Part shown: piece after piece, positions 26,161 through 34,542 of the stretch
Position numbering within the stretch: the stretch's first letter is position 1
Layout of the letters: the number at the start of each line of letters is the position of its first letter
Source of the DNA: Candidatus Poribacteria bacterium
GTDB taxonomy: Bacteria > Poribacteria > WGA-4E > WGA-3G
Direction: 5' to 3'
Assembly (NCBI GenBank): GCA_003635195.1
Contig: PYIY01000099.1
Location: forward strand, 1 to 64,000
DNA: 64,000 nt
Notes under the pieces: model-generated
What the model was told of the DNA's origin: nothing
The model's database searches: none
The model's input: the letters and a program-made list of their open reading frames with translations, nothing else
Program-made: the position numbers and the translations under genes

Positions 26161-26982
26161 CTAAGTCTGGGCAACGAGTGTCAGTTCCGTTTGACCACCG
26201 AGACCCGCGACGACAGGAAACGTTTTTTCACCGGGCTTCCCATCTTTCGGGACATACTTGACTTGCGGCGAGAAGTAGGCATACAACGCTGTATTCCGAG
26301 GATTCGCCGTGGTATTCGGCCCGGAGCCGTGTACCATCAAGCTATGAAAAAACAGAGCACTCCCTGCCGAAAGTGGCACATCCGTCTGTTGCTCCGCAAC
26401 CTCTTTCCGATCGGTGAGTTCTGCACCCTGCTGACGGGCAATATGGCCCCAAGATTGCATGCCCCACAGATGGCTTTTCGGAATCACCTTGAAGCAACCA
26501 TTTTCCGGTGTTGCCGCGTTGAGCGCAATACTCACAGTAACAAGATTCGGCGGTTCCATCGGCCAATATGCCGAGTCTTGATGGAGTCCATGTGAGGAAC
26601 CGTGGAACGCAGGTTTGAACATCAGCGTGCTTCTAAAGAGCAATAGATCCTCGGATCCAGTGAGTTCTTGGACAACCGAGATGAGTTTCGGATGCTGGGC
26701 AAGGTTCCGAAAGACTTCGGAATACTGCCGTGTATTTTCTGCTTTCCGTAGCACTGGCAAATTGTTCCCTTGCGTTTCGTCTTTTGCAAACGGTTCGCGT
26801 TGGACATGGCGACGGGCCACCTCTGCTTGTTGTTTTTCTCCATCCGATTCCTGCCCCGCAGCGAACTGATGCAGCTTATGAATTTCTGCTTGGCATCTTT
26901 CAACCTCTTCGGCCGACAGCAGATCTTCAACGATAAGATAACCTTCCTTTTCAAAAAAAGCTTTTCGCGCCTTTGATGCCAT
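26161..26982 (-). CDS. Phytanoyl-CoA dioxygenase (PhyH) family protein
   Basis: 273 residues from ATG 26982. GGAGG lies 5 nt upstream; the frame's earlier TTG at 26994 precedes that site. Fe(II)/2-oxoglutarate oxygenase fold: GLHQDSAYW (HxD iron ligands), HSLMVHGSGPNTTANPRNT (distal histidine and 2-oxoglutarate-binding arginine). Such enzymes hydroxylate or halogenate diverse small molecules. The ribosome-binding site lies at the end of the transporter gene, implying translation of both from one message. Confidence 0.88.
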   Translation of the reverse strand: MASKARKAFFEKEGYLIVEDLLSAEEVERCQAEIHKLHQFAAGQESDGEKQQAEVARRHVQREPFAKDETQGNNLPVLRKAENTRQYSEVFRNLAQHPKLISVVQELTGSEDLLLFRSTLMFKPAFHGSSHGLHQDSAYWPMEPPNLVTVSIALNAATPENGCFKVIPKSHLWGMQSWGHIARQQGAELTDRKEVAEQQTDVPLSAGSALFFHSLMVHGSGPNTTANPRNTALYAYFSPQVKYVPKDGKPGEKTFPVVAGLGGQTELTLVAQT

Positions 26983-26983
26983 G

Positions 26984-28414
26984 CTAACCTCCAATCAATT
27001 GTTTAACTTCCCAGATGATGCTTGAAATCGCAAACCCGATATAGACGCATGAAGCAATCAGCATCATGGTGGTAGAGAGCCGTTTCGGTTTGGCGAAATC
27101 AGGCAGAAAGCGGTAGTTCATGTAAAGTGTAAGCGGGACATAAATCGCCATCGCGAACCCGCCCATGTACGCCGCATTAAAGAGAAATCCTAATTCACTG
27201 ACGTTTAATTGTTCCATTACGAAAGTGATGACACACCCACCGACAATCCAGATACCTGCGATAAGGAGATACCACCAGCTCAGATCCCGCTTTTGCGCCC
27301 CTCGGAAGTTGGTATAGATAATATCAGAAATGGAGCGGGATACGCCATCAACCAAGGCAAGTTGTGTTCCGAAAAGCGTGGCGACACCGACCAATAAGAA
27401 AATCTTCTGTCCCGCCGTACCCCAGAGTTCACCTAATATCTGTGCTTCATCGTAAATAAGTCTGCCGCGCTCAGGCACAATCCCCTGAGGGTGTAAAACC
27501 GCGAGGGCACCGAAAATGAAGAGCAGAATCGTGAGTGTGTTGAGTGCCCAGAAGAAAAGTATCTGGTCCTTTTTCACATATTGCCACCATGCCGTGAAGC
27601 GTTTTCGATTTTCCGCTGTCGCCTCAAAGATAAACCCCGTTGCAGGGACTTTCTCCGTCCTGCCGCGAAGCGGGTTCTGTAAACCCGGCAGCTGCGCACC
27701 CATACCGATGTTTTTGTCGCGTAGATAGAAGGTATAGAAAAGGTTCGCTGTCCCGCCAGCACCCGCGAAAACTAATGCAATAAACAGTTGTTTCACGGAC
27801 ATACCGGGGTCTTTGTAGCCCACGTTTATCAAACCCGCACCGAGTTCCTTCCAAGTGTCCATTGAACCGATAGCGATCACAACAAGAATTAACCCAATCG
27901 TTACGATGGCTACCAGCACTTCAACCGTCCGTTCAACGGAGTTATAAATCATCTTCGGTCCGAAAAGAATGAGAGCAACACCCGCAAATGTTACGATTGT
28001 CCAAAAGGTATCAGAGCCCCAGCCACCAGGTCCAAGCACAAGGGCTTTGAGCGCGAGACCCGATGTACGTGCCCATCCCGGGGCTATCCACCCCACGACG
28101 GTCAGCAAAATGAACAACGGGGCAAAGCCGCGCCAGATGCGACTATAACCTGTATACACTGTCTCGCCTGTGGCGATTGTCCAACGTCCAACCTCAAAAT
28201 TAATCCAAAGTTGGAGGAATACACCAAGAGCTGCCGCCCAAATCATGCTCCCGCCATACTCAGCAGCGATGAGGGGCCAAATGACACTCTCACCTGCACC
28301 AATAGATAGCCCAACTAAGATAGCACCGGGACCCGCAATTTTCCAAAACGGTAACTGCTTTTCAGGTAACTCGACAACCTTGAAATCATCAAGCGGTTGA
28401 TAAAGTCTTGCCAT
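26984..28414 (-). CDS. Nramp-related membrane transporter, divergent
   Basis: 476 residues, GGAGGG 6 nt upstream. About eleven hydrophobic segments. The first conserved segment, GPGAILVGLSIGAGESVIWP, aligns with Nramp TM1, but the metal-binding DPGN is replaced by GAGE. The TM6 region reads FAGAGGTANLF instead of the MPH-type motif. The family imports divalent metals. Loss of both metal motifs suggests a different substrate, as in other atypical Nramp-related proteins. It is coupled with the PhyH gene downstream, which might act on the imported compound (inference). Confidence 0.8.
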   Translation of the reverse strand: MARLYQPLDDFKVVELPEKQLPFWKIAGPGAILVGLSIGAGESVIWPLIAAEYGGSMIWAAALGVFLQLWINFEVGRWTIATGETVYTGYSRIWRGFAPLFILLTVVGWIAPGWARTSGLALKALVLGPGGWGSDTFWTIVTFAGVALILFGPKMIYNSVERTVEVLVAIVTIGLILVVIAIGSMDTWKELGAGLINVGYKDPGMSVKQLFIALVFAGAGGTANLFYTFYLRDKNIGMGAQLPGLQNPLRGRTEKVPATGFIFEATAENRKRFTAWWQYVKKDQILFFWALNTLTILLFIFGALAVLHPQGIVPERGRLIYDEAQILGELWGTAGQKIFLLVGVATLFGTQLALVDGVSRSISDIIYTNFRGAQKRDLSWWYLLIAGIWIVGGCVITFVMEQLNVSELGFLFNAAYMGGFAMAIYVPLTLYMNYRFLPDFAKPKRLSTTMMLIASCVYIGFAISSIIWEVKQLIGG

Positions 28415-28438
28415 ATATTTCCCTCCGGTGCGCTGCGT

Positions 28439-31375
28439 TTAGATTTGTGTTACTGCGTCTCGTAACACTTCAACAGGGTGCTTGGGTTGCACGCCTGTCC
28501 CGTGTTCAAGTTGGTGCCTGCAAGAGAACCCGGCGGCACTGAGCGTGAAACTACCCGGCGGTTTTTCGCGGACAGCATCAAAAAGTCGTAACTCACCAAT
28601 TTTCATAGACAGATCGTAATGTGCCTTCTCATACCCGAACGCGCCAGCCATACCACAACAACTCGAATCGATCACTGTGACGTTGTGTTTGGCAGGTAGA
28701 CTTAGCATCTCGACAGTCGGTTGGATACCGACGAGGGCACGCTGATGGCAATGCCCGTGCAGTAATATGTCACGGGGTTCCGCCGAAAATTCCAACGGCA
28801 ATTCGTCCTTTTCAGCCAGCTGCAGAAAAAATTCTTCAAACGAACAAGTCGCCTCAGCAACACGTTTCGCATCAGGCGTACCGATCAATTCGACGTAATC
28901 ATCGGTGATGGCAGATGTGCAACTCGGTTCACATCCAATAATCGGGATCCCTTCGGCAGCATAACCTCGAAGGACATCAATGTTGTAAGTCGCATTCTCA
29001 ACTGCTCGGTCAAGCATCCCTTCTGAGATAAGTGGGCGACCACAGCATCGCTTTTTAGGGAGCAGTACTTCAAAGCCGCACGCTTCCAGCAACTCCGCCG
29101 CAGCCTTACCGATAGAAGGTTCGCTGTAATTCATAAAGGTATCGGAGAAGAGTACAACTTTTTTCTCTGAGGTGTGTTTGGAACGACGCTTTCGGAACCA
29201 CTGTTCATAAGTAGGACGCACAAAAGTAGGCATATCCCGCCGTCGGTCAACACCCATTAATTTCTCGGCGATCCATTTTGAAATTCCGTTGTTGACTGCC
29301 CAATTGGAGAACGGAGAAAACATTGAACCAAGCGGTGCAAGCGCACCGATTTCACCAAACAACCGCCGATGCAAGGGCAAACCGTTTGCTTTGTGGTAGT
29401 GTGCCATCACCTCATATTTAATCTTTGCCATGTCTACATTAGATGGGCACTCCGCTTTACACGCTTTGCAGCCGAGACATAAATCCAGGACCTCTTGTAG
29501 GCGTTCATTCGTGAATTCTGTATGTGGCAACGCACCCGAAATAATGGAACGCAGCGCGTTCGCGCGCCCACGCGTCGAGTGCTCTTCTTCACGCGTACCA
29601 ATAAAAGAGGGACACATAGTGCCAGTCAGTGTTTTTCTACATGCCCCGACACCGTTACACATCTCAATGGCCCTGCCAAATCCATCTTGGCTCGAAAAAT
29701 CGAAGTAGGTGTCAATTTTAATAGTATTGTAATCTGCGCCGAAGCGGAGGTTTTCTGTCATCGGCGGTGCGTTGACAATTTTGCCCGGGTTCATGATACC
29801 GTTCGGGTCAAATGCCCTTTTCACCTCAGTAAGTGCTTGGTATATCTCTGGACCGAACATGCTTTCTATCCACTCACTCCGGACAAGACCATCGCCGTGT
29901 TCGCCACTCATAGCACCGTCCAACTCCATCAGCAGGTCTCGAACTTCACGCGCGATGTCGTGCATCTTCTGAATGTCAGCTTCAGATTTGAGATTGACGA
30001 TAGGACGGTTGTGCAATAACCCAACGCTCGCATGGGCATAGTAGGCGGCGGTGGTGTTGTGTGCCGTGACAATTTCATCGAATCGGCGAACATATTCTGG
30101 CAGGTTCTCTATCGGCACCGCTGCATCTTCAACGAAACCCACCGGTTTGGCATCGCCTTTCATTCCCATTAGTAAACCGAGTCCTGCTTTCCGGGTCTCC
30201 CAGACGCGCGATTTCTCTTCGGCGGTAAAACAGCGTACGAACGCATAACCGAAACCCATAGCCTTTAACGTCTTTTCAAGTTTCTCTAACTGTGATTCTA
30301 ATTCCGCTTGGGTCTCACCGTAAAATTCGACAGCAAGGAGGGCGGCGGGTTCGCCTTGTATGAAGGTGGTAAGCCGTGAAAATTCTAAGGAGCCACGTGC
30401 CATATCAAGGATCGTTTTGTCTATGAGTTCTACAGCGGTGGGGTTACATTCCAGAATCGGTTGCATCGCCTCCATAGACGCGATGAGCGATTTGAAATGA
30501 ACGACACATAATGCTGTCCGCTTGGGAATCGGAACGAGATTCACTGTCGCTTCAACAGTTGTCGCAAGGGTGCCCTCAGAACCAACGAGGATTTTCGTCA
30601 GGCTAAATGGGTGGTTTTCATCGCATCCATCGCGACGATAGGGTGTGACCTCTTTTGAACCGGCATCTCTAATGAACTCATCAAGATTATAGCCTGCGAC
30701 ACGACGCAGGATACGCGGGTAACGTTTACGAATTTCTGCTTCATTGTCCGCACAGATACGGCATAACTCGCGATAGATGTTTGCCTCTAATGTGTTTCCC
30801 TGTTTTTTAGTTTCTAATTTCTCAAGTGAGATAGGGGATGCTGTAATTGCGTCAGCGTTGGAAAGCACCAGGTCAAGCGACATGACATGATCGATGGTTT
30901 TACCGTAGATGAGAGAATGCGAACCTGCGGAATTATTGCCGATAGTGCCACCGACGTTCGCGCGACTACTCGTGGCAACATCTGGCGCATACATCAAGCC
31001 GTGCGGCTTTAACTTATGATTCAACTCGTCTAAGACGATACCGGGCTCCACACGCGCCCAACATTCAGCGACGTTCACTTCAAGCAGTTGATTCATATAC
31101 TTGGACATGTCCAACACGATCGCCTCACCGACACTCTGCCCAGCAAGGCTCGTACCACCACCACGTGGAAGGATTGGGATGTTATGTTCTGACGCAATTT
31201 GCACCGTCTTGATAACGTCTTGGCGATCTTTCGGAATGACAACACCTATCGGTTGTATTTGATAAAGGCTTGCGTCTGTACTGTAGAGTGCTTTAGAATA
31301 CAGATCAAAACGCACCTCGCCTGCAAGTGTATCCGAGAGTTGTTGTTCAAGATTTTCCGATGTGGAGGTGTTCAT
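28439..31375 (-). CDS. FAD-linked oxidase fused to Fe-S/CCG domains (YdiJ-type D-2-hydroxyacid dehydrogenase)
   Basis: About 978 residues from ATG 31375; the frame also opens at 31402 without a ribosome site. N-terminal FAD-binding type 4 domain (ILPRGGGTSLAGQSVGEA, NVGGTIGNNSAGSHS), FAD-linked oxidase C-terminal domain (SGEHGDGLVRSEWI), then ferredoxin-like cysteines (CLGCKACKAECPSN) and CCG-type motifs (CCGRPLISEG, GCEPSC, HCHQRAL, SCCGMAGAFGYE). The order matches E. coli YdiJ (about 1,018 residues) and D-lactate/D-2-hydroxyglutarate dehydrogenases. It would oxidise a D-2-hydroxyacid and pass electrons to the quinone pool. Confidence 0.9.
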   Translation of the reverse strand: MNTSTSENLEQQLSDTLAGEVRFDLYSKALYSTDASLYQIQPIGVVIPKDRQDVIKTVQIASEHNIPILPRGGGTSLAGQSVGEAIVLDMSKYMNQLLEVNVAECWARVEPGIVLDELNHKLKPHGLMYAPDVATSSRANVGGTIGNNSAGSHSLIYGKTIDHVMSLDLVLSNADAITASPISLEKLETKKQGNTLEANIYRELCRICADNEAEIRKRYPRILRRVAGYNLDEFIRDAGSKEVTPYRRDGCDENHPFSLTKILVGSEGTLATTVEATVNLVPIPKRTALCVVHFKSLIASMEAMQPILECNPTAVELIDKTILDMARGSLEFSRLTTFIQGEPAALLAVEFYGETQAELESQLEKLEKTLKAMGFGYAFVRCFTAEEKSRVWETRKAGLGLLMGMKGDAKPVGFVEDAAVPIENLPEYVRRFDEIVTAHNTTAAYYAHASVGLLHNRPIVNLKSEADIQKMHDIAREVRDLLMELDGAMSGEHGDGLVRSEWIESMFGPEIYQALTEVKRAFDPNGIMNPGKIVNAPPMTENLRFGADYNTIKIDTYFDFSSQDGFGRAIEMCNGVGACRKTLTGTMCPSFIGTREEEHSTRGRANALRSIISGALPHTEFTNERLQEVLDLCLGCKACKAECPSNVDMAKIKYEVMAHYHKANGLPLHRRLFGEIGALAPLGSMFSPFSNWAVNNGISKWIAEKLMGVDRRRDMPTFVRPTYEQWFRKRRSKHTSEKKVVLFSDTFMNYSEPSIGKAAAELLEACGFEVLLPKKRCCGRPLISEGMLDRAVENATYNIDVLRGYAAEGIPIIGCEPSCTSAITDDYVELIGTPDAKRVAEATCSFEEFFLQLAEKDELPLEFSAEPRDILLHGHCHQRALVGIQPTVEMLSLPAKHNVTVIDSSCCGMAGAFGYEKAHYDLSMKIGELRLFDAVREKPPGSFTLSAAGFSCRHQLEHGTGVQPKHPVEVLRDAVTQI

Positions 31376-31436
31376 GTTGCCATCCAAAGCGGTCCTACAC
31401 ATGACTGCTGGAAATTTCTAAGAAAGTCTAAAAAAT

Positions 31437-31465
31437 TTGACATCGCTATCGAAATAAAGTATAAT
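31437..31465 (+). promoter_or_regulatory. Consensus promoter of tRNA-Leu
   Basis: TTGACA (31437-31442), 17-bp spacer, TATAAT (31460-31465): a perfect sigma-70 consensus placed 13 bp before the tRNA. Confidence 0.85.
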
Positions 31466-31477
31466 TAATCACACAAT

Positions 31478-31560
31478 GCCCCTGTGATGGAATTGGTATA
31501 CATAGCAGGTTGAGGGCCTGTGCCTTAATTGGCATGCTGGTTCGAGTCCAGTCGGGGGCA
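31478..31560 (+). tRNA. tRNA-Leu (anticodon GAG)
   Basis: Class II cloverleaf: acceptor gcccctg/cgggggc, anticodon loop ttGAGgg, a long variable arm (gccttaattggc) and T-arm ggttcgagtcc. Discriminator A at 31560. CCA is not encoded. Converges on the glycosyltransferase gene, 5 bp away. Confidence 0.95.
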
Positions 31561-31565
31561 TCTTT

Positions 31566-32720
31566 TTATTCCCGAACCTCCCCAAGCAATTCTTGATAGA
31601 CTTGATATGTCCGTTCCGCAATCGTCTCCCACGTAAAATTTTCGATACGGTCAAGCCCGCGCACGACCAGATTGTTTCGGAGGTGGACATCGTGGGCAAT
31701 TTGATATATCCGTTCCGCCAAGGCATCCGTATCCGCTTCAGGAAAGACAAGCCCTGCGTCAGCAATTACTTGCGGAATTTCGCCAGAATCTGAACCGATG
31801 ACTGGGACTTCGCATGCCATTCCCTCAATAAGCACTCTCCCAAAGAATTCTACCCATCCTATTGTTGTCCGTGAAGGCAGGATGAGCGTATCCATACAAT
31901 TAATATAAGCCGCTACCTCTTCTGGTGGCACTGCATCTATCCACACAATCCGTTCAGAAATGCCAAGCGTCTCTGCACTTTTTTGGAAATCCGGTTTATC
32001 TTCGCCTTGCCCGACGATTAAAAGTTTATAGGTATGTGAGCTATCGCGACTTACAAGGCGTGCTAAGGCTTCAAGGAGTGTCTCTATTCCCTTCATCTGA
32101 AGGAGTCTACCGACATAACCGGCTACGAAACAGTTACTGAGTCCCAGTGAATCTCGCAGCTCACTAACATCCATTTTATAGAAGTGACGTACATCAACGC
32201 CATTAGGAAACGGAATTTGTTCGCCGGTGTAGCCGCGTTCAGTTAAAATTTTGCCAGCATTTTCACTCAGTGGGAAGGCTCTATCTGTCTCTCGAAAGAC
32301 GGCGCGCTCGATCCATATGGGTAATACGCCAAACCGCTGCTTTGTCGGTATGCTCAAGGATGTGCGAAAAATAAAACGACTGTTCGGACAATACTTCCGT
32401 TTTAAACGGATCGTTTGTAGCGCGTTAAGACTCCACGCTTCCTCTTCTAAGTGAATAATATCCGGTTGGAAGTTCCTGAAATGAGGCTTAATGCTATGGC
32501 GGTAATAAAAACGACTACCATAACCAGAAAATCGAATCGGACACGGAAACTCTTCACACGGCGTATCTGGTTCCGGTTCAAAGACAATATCTTGGAAGCT
32601 TTCATACCAACGCGTCGGTGTGATAACACGTAGCGTTACATCCGGGCGTTCCGCAATGAGCGCGAACTTGCGCCGGTACGGCTTCATAATGTAAGAATGA
32701 GAGAGAACTAAGACACGCAA
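31566..32720 (-). CDS. Glycosyltransferase family 4
   Basis: 384 residues from a TTG start, supported by inclusion of the first strand RVLVLSHSYI; the first internal ATG (32687) would cut it. GT-B fold: VAGYVGRLLQMKGIETLLEAL donor-domain entry, LLIVGQGEDKPDFQ, and WVEFFGRVLIEGMACEVPVIGSDSGEIPQVI with the EX7E-like signature. Such enzymes transfer sugars from nucleotide donors onto glycans or lipids. No other polysaccharide genes adjoin. A coiled-coil protein gene lies just upstream. Confidence 0.88.
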   Translation of the reverse strand: MRVLVLSHSYIMKPYRRKFALIAERPDVTLRVITPTRWYESFQDIVFEPEPDTPCEEFPCPIRFSGYGSRFYYRHSIKPHFRNFQPDIIHLEEEAWSLNALQTIRLKRKYCPNSRFIFRTSLSIPTKQRFGVLPIWIERAVFRETDRAFPLSENAGKILTERGYTGEQIPFPNGVDVRHFYKMDVSELRDSLGLSNCFVAGYVGRLLQMKGIETLLEALARLVSRDSSHTYKLLIVGQGEDKPDFQKSAETLGISERIVWIDAVPPEEVAAYINCMDTLILPSRTTIGWVEFFGRVLIEGMACEVPVIGSDSGEIPQVIADAGLVFPEADTDALAERIYQIAHDVHLRNNLVVRGLDRIENFTWETIAERTYQVYQELLGEVRE

Positions 32721-32742
32721 GGTACTATAAAATTATGTCGGT

Positions 32743-33126
32743 TTATTCAGAACCTGCTACAGACAATGGTGATCCTTCGTCTGACTCATCATCCTGCGCC
32801 GTAAAATTGATTTCATCACCTATTTCCGGTGCCTCTGTCTCATTTGATGCAGCGAGGACATTCATTAAACCCTCAAGTCTCTCTTTGATTTCGGCACGTT
32901 CTTGAGAAGTGCCTAACCGTTCTAAGTCGAGTTCCTCCTCAAGTGCACTATTACGGGTTTCGAGTTCTTGGATCTTTGTGTCGCGTTGTAGCACATTGTT
33001 ATTGAGACGCGCGATTTCGGCTTCAAGCTCCAGTTTCTCTGCTCTCAACTTCTGAACAGTCGAAATCGCAAGTTCAACATGCTCTTCCAAATGCGATACT
33101 ATACTTTGTTCAAATGTTTCGGACAT
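32743..33126 (-). CDS. Small coiled-coil protein, unknown function
   Basis: 127 residues with GGAGG upstream. Residues 15-85 form a heptad-rich coiled coil (LRAEKLELEAEIARLNNN, IQELETRNSALEEELDLE). The C-terminal 40 residues are acidic and probably disordered (AQDDESDEGSPL). It resembles ZapB-like or other cytoskeletal coiled-coil proteins only in general composition, so no function is assigned. It ends 22 bp upstream of the glycosyltransferase gene on the same strand. Confidence 0.65.
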   Translation of the reverse strand: MSETFEQSIVSHLEEHVELAISTVQKLRAEKLELEAEIARLNNNVLQRDTKIQELETRNSALEEELDLERLGTSQERAEIKERLEGLMNVLAASNETEAPEIGDEINFTAQDDESDEGSPLSVAGSE

Positions 33127-33238
33127 ATTGTCGTTACCTCCAAGATCATTTTGCTGTTTTCTAACCTAAGTTGCTACTAACAAGATTTAGACCAGCAGAC
33201 CTCGTGTTTCACTGAAAAATGTTGGTTATTCAAGCATT

Positions 33239-33262
33239 TTGTAGCGCAAACTTTTAGTTTGC
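33239..33262. repeat. Short palindrome of the 'caaactttagtttg' type, copy 1
   Basis: tgtagcgcaaacttttagtt continues into tgcagcg. Closely similar to 39224-39248. Perfect short arms GCAAACT/AGTTTGC. Confidence 0.6.
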
Positions 33263-33382
33263 AGCGTTTTGGGGCACAATCTAACAGATAATGTTACAAG
33301 GTGGCAACTTGCGTTAATAATAGCATAATCTAAAAAAATAAACCAAGATGAAAGCAATAACTTTTAAAGGCAGCAACTTCGG

Positions 33383-34303
33383 TCACTTCGTAGTCGATTT
33401 GCTATTTCCCACCGCAATCGGGACACGCGTTTCAATAAGCGACAAATGCTCTGCATCTGCCCAATTTGAGCATTCATGAACGTAGTGGAACAGATACTGT
33501 TGCGCGTACCCTACACTGTCCCCGAAATAACTGTGAGCGAATTCGCGTATTTCGCGGTGTGTCGCGCGCCGGCGAAGATAAAGCGTCTCAAAAATCCGTT
33601 TTATCCAGACATCAATCGGCAATGCCGCGAGATGCCCAAGCGAAAACAAGCAGATACAATCGGCGACCTTTTCGCCGATGCCGTTTTGACGCATTAATTC
33701 TTGCTTCGCTTCAGAATACGGCATCTGTTTCATCGCTGTGAGCGGAAGTTTGCCGCTAACGACTGCTTGGGCGGTATCCCGAAGGTAAGTGGCTCGATAG
33801 CCAGTGCCGCATGCAAGAAGTTCCTCGTTTGTTGCTGTTGCGAGTGCGTCCGGACTCGGAAAACTGTAATCCACATAGCCAGCAAGCGTCAAGTGTTCAC
33901 CGAAACGTTCGGACAACCGACGGATAATGCCACGAATCCGAGAGACATTATTGTTCTGCGATAAAATGAACGATGCTAACGTTTCCCAGAGTTCTTGGTT
34001 CAGAATGCGCATGCCCCAAAGTTTCTCTATTGCCCGATGCATATAGGCATCGTTGTTAACTTCAGCAAGAATTTTCGGGACATCGCGCCCAATGTCAAGG
34101 TAGTGACGGAGATATGACACGAAACGGATCTCATCTTCGTCGGTAGAACTCTCAACACACAAAGTCGTTCCTTCTTGGGTGATTTTGAGAATACGTCCTT
34201 CTACAACACCGTAGTAGGCATTATCTATTCGGTTCCATCGAAATGATTGTCCCGACTCTAAGGTATATTTCAGACTGAAATCTGTTGTGTTCTGAATCTG
34301 CAT
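33383..34303 (-). CDS. 8-oxoguanine DNA glycosylase/AP lyase (OGG1 type)
   Basis: 306 residues. N-terminal OGG_N domain (FSLKYTLESGQSFRW), helical HhH-GPD domain with FILSQNNNVSRI, and the hairpin NGIGEKVADCICLF carrying the expected catalytic lysine (K212), followed by ALPIDVWIKR with the aspartate (D231). This arrangement matches eukaryotic-type OGG1 rather than bacterial MutM. It excises 8-oxoguanine from DNA. It stands alone, divergent from the ppiD-like gene. Confidence 0.92.
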   Translation of the reverse strand: MQIQNTTDFSLKYTLESGQSFRWNRIDNAYYGVVEGRILKITQEGTTLCVESSTDEDEIRFVSYLRHYLDIGRDVPKILAEVNNDAYMHRAIEKLWGMRILNQELWETLASFILSQNNNVSRIRGIIRRLSERFGEHLTLAGYVDYSFPSPDALATATNEELLACGTGYRATYLRDTAQAVVSGKLPLTAMKQMPYSEAKQELMRQNGIGEKVADCICLFSLGHLAALPIDVWIKRIFETLYLRRRATHREIREFAHSYFGDSVGYAQQYLFHYVHECSNWADAEHLSLIETRVPIAVGNSKSTTK

Positions 34304-34445
34304 CGTACAATTTGCCGAGTTTTAATAAAGGTTTGCAAGCAATGCCCTTGATGTTGTCTATTATAAAGTATATAGTAAATTCCAAAAATTAGCAAATTTT
34401 TCTTGTATTACGTAGGTTCTACTCTCCAAAGATAGGTTCTACAAT

Positions 34446-34474
34446 TTGACATTCATCCCGTTTGCGCGTATAAT
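34446..34474 (+). promoter_or_regulatory. Consensus promoter upstream of the PpiD-like gene
   Basis: TTGACA (34446-34451), 17-bp spacer, TATAAT (34469-34474). Transcript leader of about 60 nt to the ATG at 34543. Confidence 0.8.
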
Positions 34475-34542
34475 ATTAACACCTCTTCGTAAATAATTAT
34501 AAGCATCTGTTAGCAGAATTAAACAGGAGATCCCTTTAAAAC

